DNA of 64,000 bases from Stagonosporopsis chrysanthemi (lineage: Eukaryota > Ascomycota > Dothideomycetes > Pleosporales > Didymellaceae): NCBI GenBank assembly GCA_022560025.1, contig JAFISE010000044.1:1-64000 (forward strand). The letters run 5' to 3'. Both the position numbers and the translations under genes were made by a program. How positions within the stretch are numbered: position 1 is the stretch's first letter; the number at the start of each line of letters is the position of its first letter. The notes beneath the pieces were generated by a model. The model searched no databases and was not told where the DNA came from. It worked only from the letters and a program-made list of their open reading frames with translations. Positions 11,901 through 23,213 of the stretch are shown piece by piece.

Positions 11901-12751
11901 CAGAAGACAAGCGCTCGGTGATTGAGTTCGAAGAGCTTCGCCACCCGTGCATGCTCAACACGGTCGACGACTTCATTCCTAACGACATCAGATTGGGCGG
12001 AGATTCGTCAAACATCAGCTTGTTGACGGGTGCTAACGCGGCTGGTAAATCTACGATTCTGAGAATGACGTGTATCGCGGTCATACTTGCTCAGGTTGGC
12101 TGTTATCTGCCCTGCACATCCGCGAGGCTCACGCCTGTCGACCGCATCATGTCACGGCTTGGAGCTAACGACAACATCTTTGCATCCCAATCGACTTTCT
12201 TTGTCGAGTTATCGGAGACACAAAAAATTCTCTCTGAGGCAACACCACGCTCACTCGTCATTCTCGACGAGCTCGGCCGTGGCACGTCTTCTTATGATGG
12301 CGTTGCGGTTGCGCAGGCAGTCCTCCACGATATCAGCACACGTGTCGGCTGTGTTGGATTCTTTGCGACCCACTACCGCTCACTTGCGAAGGAGTTCGAA
12401 ACCCATCCTGAAGTCGTCAACAAGCGTATGCGCATACATGTCGATGGTGAGTCGAAGTCAATCACTTTCCTGTACAAGCTTGAAGAAGGTGTTGCGGAGG
12501 GTAGTTTCGGCATGCATTGCGCAGCTATGTGCGGTATTCCCAACAAAATCATCGACAACGCTGAGAAGGCTGCTCGCGAGTGGGAGCACACTTCCAGGCT
12601 CGGAGAACGCATGGAGGTCAAGAAGGAAGAGGGCGGTGTCTACGTGCCCTTGGGCGTGCAGAGCGATGTAGCATGGGCACTTCGTGAAGGCCTTGAAGGG
12701 ATCGGTGATCGCACACTCGACGTGTTGCTCGAGGCTATCGCAGCACTGTAA
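8961..12751 (+). CDS. MSH6: DNA mismatch repair protein MSH6
   Basis: Three exons, 8961..9374, 9425..9605 and 9672..12751, give about 1224 residues. MSH6 pairs with MSH2 as MutSalpha and recognises base mismatches and small loops. The N-terminus carries a PCNA-binding PIP box (QKSILGFF) and a long acidic, disordered linker with a KRRRVS basic patch. The mismatch-binding Phe-x-Glu motif is in GKFYELYEKDA (about residue 358). The ATPase domain has Walker A GANAAGKST (about 985), Walker B LVILDELGRGTSS (about 1060) and FATHYRSLA. Both introns (50 and 66 nt) were placed from splice sites plus restored frame, the first giving SRKGRKPVNYAESDEDE. An in-frame ATG at 8988 (MSTPRPSQKK) is an alternative start. 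Part of the coding sequence (10822..10861) exists as an inverted copy upstream. Confidence 0.97.
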
Positions 12752-12987
12752 ACACTTCACACACTGGCTGGTGTATGAGAATTGTTACAGCACTGCCGAG
12801 GTGACAGGGGGCGTATTTTGGCGTTTGTGGCTGGATATGTGTTATACGTATGCATCTTTATTTCCAGCGTTGCGAAATCAGCCGAAAAAACTGGACGTGA
12901 CAGTCAATCTACAACATAGCATGACGCTATTTACAAATGATGCCTCACCAGTATTCCTCACTGTGTCCCTCTCTCGCATCGACCCCT

Positions 12988-14615
12988 TCATGCCTTGCCC
13001 AGGAACGTTAAGGCAGAAACAGCATACCCCTCAAACCCCACATTCAATGTCGGCTGCACCGCAGGCGCAAAGAACGGCGAATGGTTACCTGGAACCTCGC
13101 TCATCTTTCCCTCCTTCTCCAGTCTCGAATACAACTCCGGATCCGTGCCTCCGTACAACAGAAAACAGCTTGGCTTGCCCACCGCCGTAGCCAGAATCCC
13201 AAAGTCCTCGCTCCCCTGCAGCCGCGCGATATCGGGGGTGTAAGTCGCATACTCACTGTTGCCGAAATGTGACGCAAAGCTCGACTCCAGCGTAGACGTG
13301 ACTGTGGCGTCGTTGTATAGCAAGGGGAAATTGCGTATCTCCTTCAGCTCTGGCACGTTGGGGTTGCTGGATGCCAGAGCCTCAGCTTCGACAATGGTGC
13401 GCACGCTCTTCAGTACCCGCGCGCGTGTGTCGGATGAGGCAGCACGGATGTCGAGTTTGAGATCTGCGTGCTCAGGAATGATCTGTGGTTGTTGTCGTCA
13501 GAAGGGGAGTTCGTTGAGGGGCTGTGGTAAAGCTCACGTTCTCTGCGTCGCCAGCGTTGATTGCGGCTACAGTCACAACGGCGAAGTCGAGGGGATCAAC
13601 CTCTCGCGCGACGATGGTCTGAAGGCGTAGAATGGTGGAGGCAGCTTGCACGATAGGATCGTTGCCACGGTGGGGAGTCGAGGCGTGGGTTTGGCGGCCC
13701 TTGATCTTGAGGCTGCAGAATATCAGTTTCGCTTCTTTCCTTCCCTTTAACAGGACTCAACAACTCACAGATACGAGTCCGCCGAGCTAGCAATCAACCC
13801 GTGCTTAGTCCCAATCACGCCCGCTTTCTCGGGCACGACGTGTGCGCCGACGACCACATCCGGGACGGGTACTTTGTCGTACAGACCATCGTCGACCATA
13901 GCTTGCGCGCCCTTACCCTTTTCCTCTGCTGGCTGGAACACAAGAACCAGTGTCCCGCTCCAAGCATCCCGAGCGTTGATAAGAGTTTCTGCCGCGGCAA
14001 GGAGCGAAGTAATGTGCATATCACTATCCACGCATCAGCACCATATGCTCCCCATACATCCTTAGAGCAGTTGAAAAAACAAGGGAAAAGACTCACTGCC
14101 CGCAAGCATGCATGACCGGCTTCTCCACACCCTCAACATCTCTCATCCGCTTGGTACTGGCATACGCAAGACCCGTCTGCTCTTGTACGGGCAGTGCATC
14201 AATGTCAGCACGGAGGAGTAGCGTCTTGCCCTCGCCGTTCTTCAGCACGGCTGCAAGACCGTGGCCGCCAATATGCGGATAAACTTCAAACGCGTTGAGG
14301 GTGTCAAGATGCTTTGCGATTGCGGCAGCGGTTTCCTTTTCGCAGAAGGAGAGCTCAGGGTGGGTGTGGAACCATTTGTCTGGAGGGATCAGTAAAGTAT
14401 GCTGTGAAAGAGGGAGCTGGGTTCATTCGAGTCGGGTTCGACTGTGGCACAACGCTTGATTTGATTCAAAAGTTGAGAACATGCTTATGGATCTGGACAC
14501 TTATCATCTTATACTGTACGCCGAACCACCTGGCAATATGTCAGTACTCACAGAGCTCTTCGTACGCGCCAAGGTCCGGTTTATGAGCATTGATGATCTC
14601 GCTGATGGAAGGCAT
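12988..14615 (-). CDS. M20 family metallo-amidohydrolase
   Basis: Five exons, 14552..14615, 14097..14379, 13769..14023, 13538..13712 and 12988..13482, close in frame to about 423 residues. The sequence matches the M20D aminoacylase/carboxypeptidase group (hippurate- or auxin-conjugate-hydrolase-like): KWFHTHPELSFCE, GGHGLAAVL, LLLRADIDALPVQE, the zinc-binding HACGHDMH (split by an intron), VFQPAEEKGKGAQAM, GRQTHASTPHRGNDP in the dimerisation lid, and GSEDFGILA near the end. Such enzymes cleave N-acyl amino acids or short peptides; the substrate cannot be read from sequence. No signal peptide is visible, so it is probably cytosolic. It converges with MSH6. Confidence 0.9.
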
Positions 14616-15212
14616 TGTGTCGATGATGGTACTGCTTGTATGTGGCTACACTTTGCGGAATAACTCTTTCTTATATACAGTGGATGTAAAGCTTATCACT
14701 TGTTGTTGATGTAGGTGCTACGGGAAAGCTTATCATGTAGTGCGCAACATGGACGGGACGTCCCATTCGATACTGTTCCAGGCAATTACTGTGGGTCCAA
14801 AACGGCCTTCCGACGGGAAAAGCTGAGAATGACGTCGCGTGCTGGCGGCATGGCGGGGTCGGGGTGTAGCTTCGGGGGAAATGAGCGTAGCACGCGATTA
14901 GTAGTCGTAAGATGAAAAGCGTCACGAAAACCGAGGCACAGGCGAACAAGTAGAAATGCTTTTGAAGTTTTCATCATTCATGAATCGGCTACTGAGTATG
15001 CTCAGAGCTACCCAGGGTAAATCTACCTAGAGTACAATTCGGGATATCCATTTACTCGTGAAGCGTAACACCGCCACTCTAAGACGCCGACGTAGTAGAA
15101 GCTAATCGTCATGCAAGTGAGGTAAGAAAAGGGAAAGAAGAGCCGTAACACATGGAAGGGATATCAAAGCGCCGACCAAATTTTTCGAAACGAAGAGAAG
15201 ATGGCGATACGC
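14616..15212. other. intergenic, M20 promoter and HSP90 3' flank
   Basis: Both flanking genes are on the minus strand. No additional gene or structured element is recognised. Confidence 0.5.
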
Positions 15213-17324
15213 TTAGTCAACCTCCTCCATAGCGCTCTCGCCAGCAGCGGCAGCAGCAGGTGCCTCCTCAGTAGCCTTGGCCTCCTGCTCAGTCTCGACC
15301 TCCTCGTCGACGTTAAGGCCGAGAGAGACGAGCTTGTGGATGCGCTCAGCGTACTGAACGGGCTCGTCAATGGTGAAACCAGAGACGAGGAGCGAGGTCT
15401 CAAAGAGAAGCTGGGTGATGGACTTGACGGTGCGGTCCTCACCATCAGCCTCGACCTTGCGCTTGAGCTCCTTGATAATAGGAGACTTGGGTGAGATCTC
15501 AAATGTCTTCTTGGAGGACATGTAAGAGCTCATAGAGGTGTCACGGAGAGCCTGGGCCTTCATGATACGCTCCATGTTGGCGGACCAACCAAACTGACCG
15601 GTGCGGATGGCGCAAGGAGAGCCGATGAGCTTGTGAGAGACAACAACTTTCTCGACCTTGTCGCCGAGAACGTTCTTGAGGCTCTTGGCGAGGCTCTCGT
15701 ACTCCTTCTCCTCCTTCTCGCGCTCAGCCTTCTCCTCGTCAGTCTCCTCGAGCTCGAAGTCCTTGGTGATGTCGACAAGCTTCTTGCCATCGAACTCCTT
15801 GAGCTGAGTCATGGCGTACTCGTCAATGGGGTCAACAAGGAAGAGAACCTCGAAGCCCTTCTCGCGGAGGGTATCGAGGAAAGGAGACTTCTGAACAGCC
15901 TTAAGAGACTCGCCAGTGATGTAGTACATCTGCTTCTGGTGCTCAGGCATGCGGGTGACGTAGTCAGTGAGGGATGTAAGCTCCTCGCCAGACTTGGTGG
16001 AGTTGAATCGCAGAAGCTTAGCGAGCTGCGAGCGGTTCTGGGAGTCCTCGTGGATACCAAGCTTGATGTTCTTGCCGAAGGCAGAGTAGAACTTGTCAAA
16101 CTGCTCACGGTCCTCAGCAATCTCGTTGAAGAGCTCGAGAGTCTTCTTGACGATGTTCTTGCGGATGACCTTCATGATCTTGTTCTGCTGGAGAGTCTCA
16201 CGAGACAGGTTGAGGGGAAGGTCCTCAGAGTCGACGACACCCTTGACGAAGGACAGCCACTCAGGAATGAGCTCGGTGGCGTCATCTGTGATGAAGACAC
16301 GACGGACGTAGAGCTTGATGTTGTTCTTGGTCTTCTTGGTCTCGAACAGGTCGAAGGGGGCGCGCTTGGGAACGAAGAGGATAGCGCGGAACTCGAGCTG
16401 ACCCTCAACGGAGAAGTGCTTGACAGCAAGGTGGTCCTCCCAGTCGTTGGAGAGGGACTTGTAGAAGGAACCGTACTCCTCCTGAGAGATGTCGGCAGGG
16501 TTGCGTGTCCAGATGGGCTTGGTCTTGTTGAGCTCCTCCTCCTCGATCTTGGACTCCTTGACTTTCTTGGTCTTCTTCTCCTTCTTCTCCTCCTCCTCAT
16601 CGTCGACCTCCTCGACCTTGGGCTTGTTGTCTTCACCCTCGGTGGTTGTCTCGGCGGCAGCGTCCTCATCCTCGACTTCGGTCTCGGTCTCCTTGAGGAC
16701 GTGAAGGTAGATGGGGTAGGAGATGAACTCGGAGTGCTTCTTGACAACCTCCTTAATCTTGGACTCGTTGAGGTAGTCAAGCTGCTCATCCTTCAGATGA
16801 AGAATGATCTTGGTTCCGCGGCCGATCTGCTCACCCTCGGTGTCCTCGGTGATCTTGAAAGTGCCACCAGCGCTAGACTCCCAGATGTATTGCTCGTCAT
16901 CGTTGTTCTTGGAGACGACGGTGACGCGGTCGGCGACGAGGTATGCAGAGTAGAAACCAACACCGAACTGACCAATCATGGAAATATCGGCACCAGCAGA
17001 GAGGGCCTCCATGAACTGCTTGGTACCAGAGCGGGCAATGGTACCAAGGTTGTTGATGAGATCAGCCTTGGTCATGCCAATACCGCTGTCCTGAATGGTG
17101 AGGGTCTTGTTTTCCTTGTTGGGGATGATGTCGACACGGAGGTCCTTGCCGGTGTCAAGCTTGCTAGGGTCCGACAGGGACTCATATCTGATCTTGTCGA
17201 TAGCATCGGAGGCGTTGGAGATGAGTTCTCGCAGGAAGATCTCCTTGTTCGAGTAGACAGTGTTGATGATGAGGCCGAGCAGCTGAGAGATCTCAGCCTG
17301 GAACTCGAAGGTTTCACCAGACAT
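15213..17324 (-). CDS. HSP90: cytosolic HSP90 chaperone
   Basis: One uninterrupted exon encodes 703 residues, the normal length of fungal Hsp82/Hsp90. The start MSGETFEFQAE is standard for the family. The N-terminal ATPase shows NASDAIDKIRYESL, DSGIGMTKADLINNLG and GQFGVGFYSAYLVAD. A highly charged linker rich in Glu/Lys follows at about 210-270, then the middle domain with the catalytic-Arg loop region (SLNLSRE-type PLNLSRETLQQN), and the C-terminal dimerisation domain ends in MEEVD, which docks TPR co-chaperones. The MEEVD end marks it as cytosolic. Strong codon bias leaves the antisense strand open for a long way, without meaning. Heat-shock elements lie upstream at 17594..17643. Confidence 0.98.
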   Translation of the reverse strand: MSGETFEFQAEISQLLGLIINTVYSNKEIFLRELISNASDAIDKIRYESLSDPSKLDTGKDLRVDIIPNKENKTLTIQDSGIGMTKADLINNLGTIARSGTKQFMEALSAGADISMIGQFGVGFYSAYLVADRVTVVSKNNDDEQYIWESSAGGTFKITEDTEGEQIGRGTKIILHLKDEQLDYLNESKIKEVVKKHSEFISYPIYLHVLKETETEVEDEDAAAETTTEGEDNKPKVEEVDDEEEEKKEKKTKKVKESKIEEEELNKTKPIWTRNPADISQEEYGSFYKSLSNDWEDHLAVKHFSVEGQLEFRAILFVPKRAPFDLFETKKTKNNIKLYVRRVFITDDATELIPEWLSFVKGVVDSEDLPLNLSRETLQQNKIMKVIRKNIVKKTLELFNEIAEDREQFDKFYSAFGKNIKLGIHEDSQNRSQLAKLLRFNSTKSGEELTSLTDYVTRMPEHQKQMYYITGESLKAVQKSPFLDTLREKGFEVLFLVDPIDEYAMTQLKEFDGKKLVDITKDFELEETDEEKAEREKEEKEYESLAKSLKNVLGDKVEKVVVSHKLIGSPCAIRTGQFGWSANMERIMKAQALRDTSMSSYMSSKKTFEISPKSPIIKELKRKVEADGEDRTVKSITQLLFETSLLVSGFTIDEPVQYAERIHKLVSLGLNVDEEVETEQEAKATEEAPAAAAAGESAMEEVD

Positions 17325-17568
17325 GGTGGCGGTTGTGTGTGTAGACTGAAGAAGCTTGTTAGACGAATTGCGATTATTGCTTCTCAGCACTGCAAGACTG
17401 TGAGAGCTGGCGTAGACGCAGACGTACAGATTAGGCGGGGTTTGAAGGGTATTAAGCTCTGCTGTGATGTGGGTGCAAGAGCAAGCGTGAAGACAAATGT
17501 CTATGAGTGGTAGGTGTGATTGGAGCGCTTCAAGTGAAAAATGAAGTAGAAGGGCAGAGATCGAAACT

Positions 17569-17576
17569 CATATATG
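17569..17576 (-). promoter_or_regulatory. TATA-like element of HSP90
   Basis: CATATATG about 245 nt upstream of the HSP90 ATG and 18 nt downstream (in HSP90 orientation) of the nearest heat-shock element. The spacing fits a core promoter; the transcription start is inferred, not seen. Confidence 0.5.
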
Positions 17577-17593
17577 CCCTCTAGTGGATTTAA

Positions 17594-17643
17594 GAATCTT
17601 CCAGAGCAGCTGGTGGGAAGGAATCTCGTCGAAGCTCGAGGAA
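17594..17643 (-). promoter_or_regulatory. heat-shock element array of HSP90
   Basis: Two runs of 5-bp HSF units are visible. At 17594..17606, GAA-nn-TTC-nn-GAG. At 17621..17643, five consecutive units in exact 5-bp phase, GAA-nn-TCG-nn-GAA-nn-TCG-nn-GAA, where TCG is a degenerate TTC. This is the geometry bound by trimeric heat-shock factor, and it sits about 270-320 nt upstream of the HSP90 start. Confidence 0.75.
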
Positions 17644-18543
17644 CCGCTGCAGGCAGAATTCCATCCTCACAACCAATCCGAATTCGCGGCGTCTTCTTCC
17701 TCACCGCCTTGAGCGAATCGCTAAACTGTTCTTCGAAAACAACATCTCCACTGTTTGCGGGGCAAGGCGCGTGCACCAGCGCCTGCTGCTCGTCAGGTTT
17801 GTCAAGGGCGCTTGCCATCTGCGACAACATCGTTTGCTCGTCACTGCGTGTTGTTGTGCTGCGATTGCTTGACGCGAGGCTGCAGCCGTGTTTGCGCTCA
17901 GTGGAAGGCAGCTGTCAGCCTCCGCCTTCAACATCCTCATCTGCCTTGTAGCCTGCGATGAGCATGGCGCCTCGCACATTCTCTGCGCTTCTACGCCTCG
18001 GCAATACGATGGTTCTCCCGACCAGACTCTCAATCTGCTTGCAAAACAATTGACAGGGCCGACTGGAATGCTTCCAAATATAGGATTGTTTTTCGAACAA
18101 ACATTGCCTAGACCGCACGCACGGCACGCGCGACACGAGCAGCTCTCACTGCACCTCGATTTCCTACGAAGAGTACACTAGAAGCTGCTGGACACCTCCA
18201 CAGCGGCATCATGCTGCCACTTCTCGCCTGTCTTTGCGTCCGTCCACACAAACTCTCCCAGGGTATCCTGCGAGCAGTATTGAATACATGACGTGGGACA
18301 GTTATCTGCTATCATGTAGATGCTCGTTCCTGAGGGCTGACATAATCGTGGATGGAGGGGCATCTGTGGTGGGGTCGGACTGGTCACTGATTCACAGCAA
18401 TACCGTATTGTCTGGTTGTGACGTCCGCGCCATCTTGAATACGCATTTAGTGGTCTCGGATGTTATTTGCTCAGTAACTTGGATTCAATGTATCATCAAT
18501 TCTCGAATCATTTGCTTCGTAAACATATTCCTAGCTACAATAT

Positions 18544-19677
18544 CTAGACAAACGATCTCAAGAACTCTCCCAGAGCCATGATAGCCATGGCCTGACCATA
18601 AGGCATACTTGTAACAGCAATGTCCTTGTAATGTTGCAGTGTGTGTCCCATACCGGTGCCGAAGCTGGTGTTGAGCAGCTCACCGTCAGTGTTGACGTTG
18701 GCGAGCACAGCCTTGATCGCCTTGATCGCGGAGTTCTGGTACTCCTCGCCCTTCAGATACCTCTTCCTGACAGCCTTGAGCATACCATATGCGAAACCGG
18801 CTGTTGCCGATGCCTCGACGTACGAGCCCTCGGAGGCGGGGATATCGAGCAATGTGCACCACATGCCGTCCTCTTGCTGCAGCTTGACGAGCGCCTTGCA
18901 CTGTGCCTCCAGAATGCCAACGAGGAACAGCCTTGTGGGATCCGACTCCTTCAGGTCCAGCAGTTCGATGAAGTCAGGAATGACGATTGTGAGCCACGAA
19001 TTTCCTCTCGCCCATCTGGCTTGCGCAAAGTTGTGTCCGACCTTGCCGTCCTTCTCTTCGAACTTCCAGCCGTGGAAGAACAGTCCCGTTGTGGGGTCAA
19101 AGAGGTACTGGCAGTGCAGGATGAACTGCCTCTTCGCCTCCTCAACGTACTCGGGTCGGTTGAGCACAAGTCCAATCTTTGCAAGAGGCAATGCGCTCAT
19201 CATCAGAGTGTCGTCCCAGAGCTCGTCCTTGTTGTACTCGAGGTAAGTCTCGTGCTGGAATCCGCCGTACTTTGTGCGGGGCAGGTCGTACATAATCCAC
19301 TCGGCCCAGGTGTCCAACCATGGCAAAAACGTCTTGTCGCCAGTGTCCTCATACAAGTACGCGAGGGCGAGGAAAGGAGACATGGTGTTGATGTTCTTGG
19401 TTGTGCCCTTTGCGAGCTGTGTCGAGTACCATTGCAACATGATGTCTTTTGTAGCTTGGTTGCCCGTCAAAGTGTAGTAGTGCCAAAGCCCGTACAGACC
19501 AATGCCGTGTGTCCACTCCCAGCCGTCCCAACCCTTGGTGTCAATAACGCGACCATCGGGCAGCTTGAGCAGGAACTCGCCGGTTGTATCCTTGATGTTG
19601 ATCAAATTTTGTGTGAGGAGATCGATCGATGCTGTGATCTGCTCTTTCTTGAGCCCTTGGATGGTGAGGGAAGACAT
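18544..19677 (-). CDS. GH105 unsaturated glucuronyl/rhamnogalacturonyl hydrolase
   Basis: A single exon encodes 377 residues, the expected size for GH105 (YteR/RhiN type). Signature regions are WEWTHGIGLYGLWHYY, MSPFLALAYLYEDTGD, DELWDDTLMMSALPLAKIG (the DD pair includes the likely catalytic Asp), FFHGWKFEEKDG, ARWARGNSWLTIVIPDFIE and SYVEASATAGFAYGMLKAV. These enzymes remove the unsaturated uronic acid that lyases leave on pectin or related oligosaccharides. There is no signal peptide (MSSLTIQGLKKEQ), so it would act inside the cell on imported oligosaccharides. The neighbour upstream is a divergent MFS transporter. Confidence 0.93.
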   Translation of the reverse strand: MSSLTIQGLKKEQITASIDLLTQNLINIKDTTGEFLLKLPDGRVIDTKGWDGWEWTHGIGLYGLWHYYTLTGNQATKDIMLQWYSTQLAKGTTKNINTMSPFLALAYLYEDTGDKTFLPWLDTWAEWIMYDLPRTKYGGFQHETYLEYNKDELWDDTLMMSALPLAKIGLVLNRPEYVEEAKRQFILHCQYLFDPTTGLFFHGWKFEEKDGKVGHNFAQARWARGNSWLTIVIPDFIELLDLKESDPTRLFLVGILEAQCKALVKLQQEDGMWCTLLDIPASEGSYVEASATAGFAYGMLKAVRKRYLKGEEYQNSAIKAIKAVLANVNTDGELLNTSFGTGMGHTLQHYKDIAVTSMPYGQAMAIMALGEFLRSFV

Positions 19678-20865
19678 TTTGAGTCGACTTTAGGTGCTGG
19701 ACGCTGCTGCTTTCTTGTTGAAGTTTAAAATGTACTTTAGGATGTAGAGATCGTGGTCTCAGTGTGTACGACAGCTCACGAAGCCTACGCGACACTCAGA
19801 ACTCGAGGAAATAGGTGACTCGGCGGATCTGCACGATGGAAAAAAGTTTTGGGAGCTCTCAATGCTTGGAGTCTTGGACGTGAATCTAGTGAAGCTCATT
19901 ACCGGATTCGTGTCATGCTGCACCGATATCGTTGCTCTCTACACCGATGGTGCCGACGAGGGTGCCTCCGCATGGAAGCGCTGTCAAACTGTGGAGTCCT
20001 CAGCGCCCGTGGGGTCGGCGGCTGTCCCCGGGTTTGCAACATCGTCGAACGTCAACACCAAAAAGCGCCTGTTCTCCACCACACGCGCGCGCAAAGGGAG
20101 GAATGGCCGTCCTCGCATGATAATGCACCGATTTTCGTCCTCCGATGCACCGACAGCATGCCCAGCTGGTCGCTTATGTCGCCAGATGAGACCATACACG
20201 GGCTGGTCAGCGAAGGCGGAGACGACCGACTGGGGAAGCTTACCGTCACAATCCATGCAAGAAGCCACCGATAAACTCTCGGTACCACGGTAAATTGATT
20301 CCACCAGCCGTTGCGGCCGTTTTGGGTACCTTCGCCCGTTGATCTCACGAGGTAACATCGTCACATGCGCAAGCGACCCATCCGATGGGACCTTCGGAGT
20401 GCATTGCACCGCCAATTACCGGCTTTGCTAATGAGCCAAGAATGTGGCACACCTAAGGCTATCCACACTGCTTGATTTTGCGGCACCAAGACTCCACCAC
20501 CCCCACGCTGTTTGGCTGGTATCACTCCAGGGCACGGGTCCTGAGGAACTAGCAGGTCAGGGTTGGCTGTGGGCAGTGTGCATTCTACGGTAAACTGGAT
20601 TGAGATGGGTTGTGAGATAGACTGTCGCTGTGAATGGTGGTCGAGATGTTGGGACACTGATTTTGTGGAGAAGCCTGCTCGCATGGGGTAAAGAGGCCGG
20701 GAACCTGGGGATGCAACACTCGCACGGAGAAAATGACACGGGGTAGAAATATCAAGGTTGGGGACTCCGCATTCTGCAGCTCATCTGAGTCCAGAGGTCT
20801 TTCTCATCTCACCTCACTCAAGTTCGTCTTCTTTCAGTGCCAATACCCCAAGAGGTACCGTCACA
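19678..20865. other. divergent promoter region, GH105 and MFS transporter
   Basis: The 1.2 kb region between two outward-facing genes contains overlapping open frames of up to about 140 codons on both strands, without recognisable domains. I treat it as regulatory DNA. The stretch 20740-20865 directly precedes the MFS ATG and is pyrimidine-rich near 20805-20835. Confidence 0.5.
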
Positions 20866-22529
20866 ATGGCCACCGCCCAAGAGCAAAAGAAAGACATCAC
20901 CGAGATCGAGCGCACCGTCTCGGTTGGCGATGAGAAGGCCGACCACGCGAACTATGAGCGTGTCGACAATGAGGTCGCCAAGTATGCTGATGCTACTGGC
21001 ATCGTTATCACAGAGGAGGAGGACAAGCGTCTGAAGAAGTTAATCGACAGGCGTGTGCTTCCCATCATGGTCTTCACATACTTCCTGCAAGCCCTTGACA
21101 AAGGTACAATGTCGTTTGCTGCTATCATGGGTATCCGTGATGATGTGCCTGGACTCGAAAAGAACGCCAACGTATGTCAGAGACTGAGTTTACAACTGAC
21201 ACATCCGCTGACTGATTCACAGTTTGCTTGGTTGACCACCGCCATCTACCTTGCCATCCTGGTTGTCGAATATCCCATCAACTGGACGATCCAACGTGTC
21301 CCTGTCGCCAAGTTTCTGGGTTTCAACATCATGGCCTGGTCCGTAGTTCTGACGCTACACTCCGTCTGCTTCACATTCCCCGCCCTCGTTTCCATCCGTA
21401 CACTGCTTGGTATCTTCGAGGCTGTTTGCCAGCCAACCTTCCTCATTATGAGCTCGACCTGGTACAAGCGCTCGGAACAGGCTCAGGTCGTTACCTACTG
21501 GTACATGATGAACGGTGCTCAGCAGATGGTTGGCGGTCTTCTCGCCTACGCCTTCTCTCAGATCAACCACCCTTCGCGCGGAACCGGCGGAACCGCTGCA
21601 ATCCGGTCGTGGCAGGCTATCTTTATCACATACGGCTCCTTCTCTTTCCTCTGGGGCATTTTCGTCCTTTACTGGCTTCCTGACTCGCCCATGCGCGCTA
21701 AGTGCTTCTCCGAGGAGGACAAGAAGCTCATGGTTGAGCGTGTCCGATCCAACCAGACCGGTCTCCAGAACAAGAAGTTCCGCGCCTACCAGCTCAAGGA
21801 GGCTCTGACGGATCCCCAGACCTACTGCTACATGTTGATACAGATTTGCACCACCTTGCCCACGTCCGGGCTCGGCGCATTCTACACTATCATCATCAAG
21901 GGCCTCAAGTTCAGTGTCCTCGAGACTCAGCTCCTCGCCATGGTCCTCGGTGCTGTTATCATCTTCACGCTCATGACCTCTGCCTGGGCAACCAAGAAGT
22001 GGAACCAAAACCTGTACACCATGATTGTGTTCCTGATCCCGTAAGTCCCGCTCCACCCTGCACAAACACCGCACATCAACTGACCCAACCCAGCTCCTTC
22101 ATCGGCACAATCGTAATCATGACCGTCAAGAACACCAACCACGCCACGCGCGCCGGCCTGCTCATCTCCTACTGGATCATCTTCACCTTCTGGGCCGCAC
22201 AGGGTCTCGGCATGTCGATGCTGACGCGAAACGTCGGCGGGCAGACCAAGAAATCTGTGTGCATCACGATGAACTTCCTGGCGTGGTGCGCAGGCAACGC
22301 CACAGGTCCGCAGGTTTTCTTCGACGGCGACGCGCCGCGCTACGTCAAGGCGCTGTCCATTCATCTGGGCTGCTACAGCGTGCTGGTCGCTGTCATCCTC
22401 TTCCTCAGGTGGAACCTCACGCACCGCAACAACAAGAAGGACCGCGAGTTCGGCGTCGAGATCAACAGCGCGCATGGATTCGATGATCTTACTGATCGCG
22501 AGAACCCCAACTTCCGCTATGTGACTTAA
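20866..22529 (+). CDS. MFS transporter, allantoate permease (Dal5/anion:cation symporter) type
   Basis: Three exons, 20866..21171, 21223..22040 and 22094..22529, give 519 residues with about twelve membrane segments. The N-terminus is polar and cytosolic (MATAQEQKKDITEIE), followed by RRVLPIMVFTYFLQALDKGT, which marks the first helix of the Dal5-like ACS family, then WLTTAIYLAILVVEYPINW, RTLLGIFEAVCQPTFLIM, WYKRSEQAQVVTYWYMMNG, WLPDSPMRAKCFSEEDK and GNATGPQVF. Such carriers import small organic anions, ureides or vitamins by proton symport at the plasma membrane; the substrate is unknown. The first intron is 51 nt, free of stops and a multiple of three, so its retention would add 17 residues without a frameshift. 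Confidence 0.93.
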
Positions 22530-23213
22530 GCGGAGGGTGCGTGTTTGCGTCGCGGTGATAGGAATGCCATCGCGATGTGTTCTTGTTATAGACTATGTAC
22601 GAATGAATGAACGAGCGATACCCTCTACTGTCACATCTACTCCCTTCTGATTTCCCGCGATATACAGCACAATCTCCTGATCTATATGCCCGGTGTGAGC
22701 TTGTTGATGTTCAATGTAAGAAAACGCCCAGTCGCACAAGAAATGCCCAGGTATGTGGGCTGGTTGCCACGAAAGCCACGCAGAAAAGCTTGTGCCCCCT
22801 CTCGTGTACCCCCCACGCCACAGCGGGGAACTCGGCACAATGTTGTCCTGGTCTTTGGCTCATGCGCATGAAGCGGACCGTCGTCTTCATTCGGCAATAT
22901 CCCACACAGCGGTCGACTTGGCCCAAGTGGGAGTTGTGAATGCTTTGCGATCGCTCGTCCCTCAACTCTAGCCTCGGTGAGGTTCGTGGCGAGCGTCTTA
23001 CCACCGAACGACGAGCCCCGGAATCATTTCGATGGTGTTGCGAAAGACTGTAAGAGATGTGTCAGACACGTGAAGTCGATAAGTCTTGCTAGCGAAAGAG
23101 TACAAAATTCGATTCATTGGCAAGGCTACAGAGATATCGCTGCTTTTGCGCGAACGAGATGGGTATCAGTCTGCCAGACAAAGCAAAGGCGCAGCCTCGA
23201 GGCTCAGTATCCC
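22530..23213. other. convergent intergenic region
   Basis: It lies between the MFS gene and the rhodanese gene, which point toward each other. No gene or repeat is recognised. Confidence 0.5.

Larger units (their letters stand above)
17325..18543. other. HSP90 upstream region and GH105 3' flank
   Basis: Besides the heat-shock and TATA elements listed separately, no gene is supported in this 1.2 kb. Short open frames on both strands overlap the promoter and show no protein signature. Confidence 0.5.

Noticed and set aside
15633..17513. 626-codon open frame antisense to HSP90
   Set aside because: Strong codon bias in HSP90 removes antisense stops. The antisense product is Leu/Val-rich with no known domain.
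19849..20415. Overlapping 140-codon frames on both strands between GH105 and the MFS gene
   Set aside because: No domain, no consistent codon pattern, and mutually overlapping; better read as regulatory DNA.
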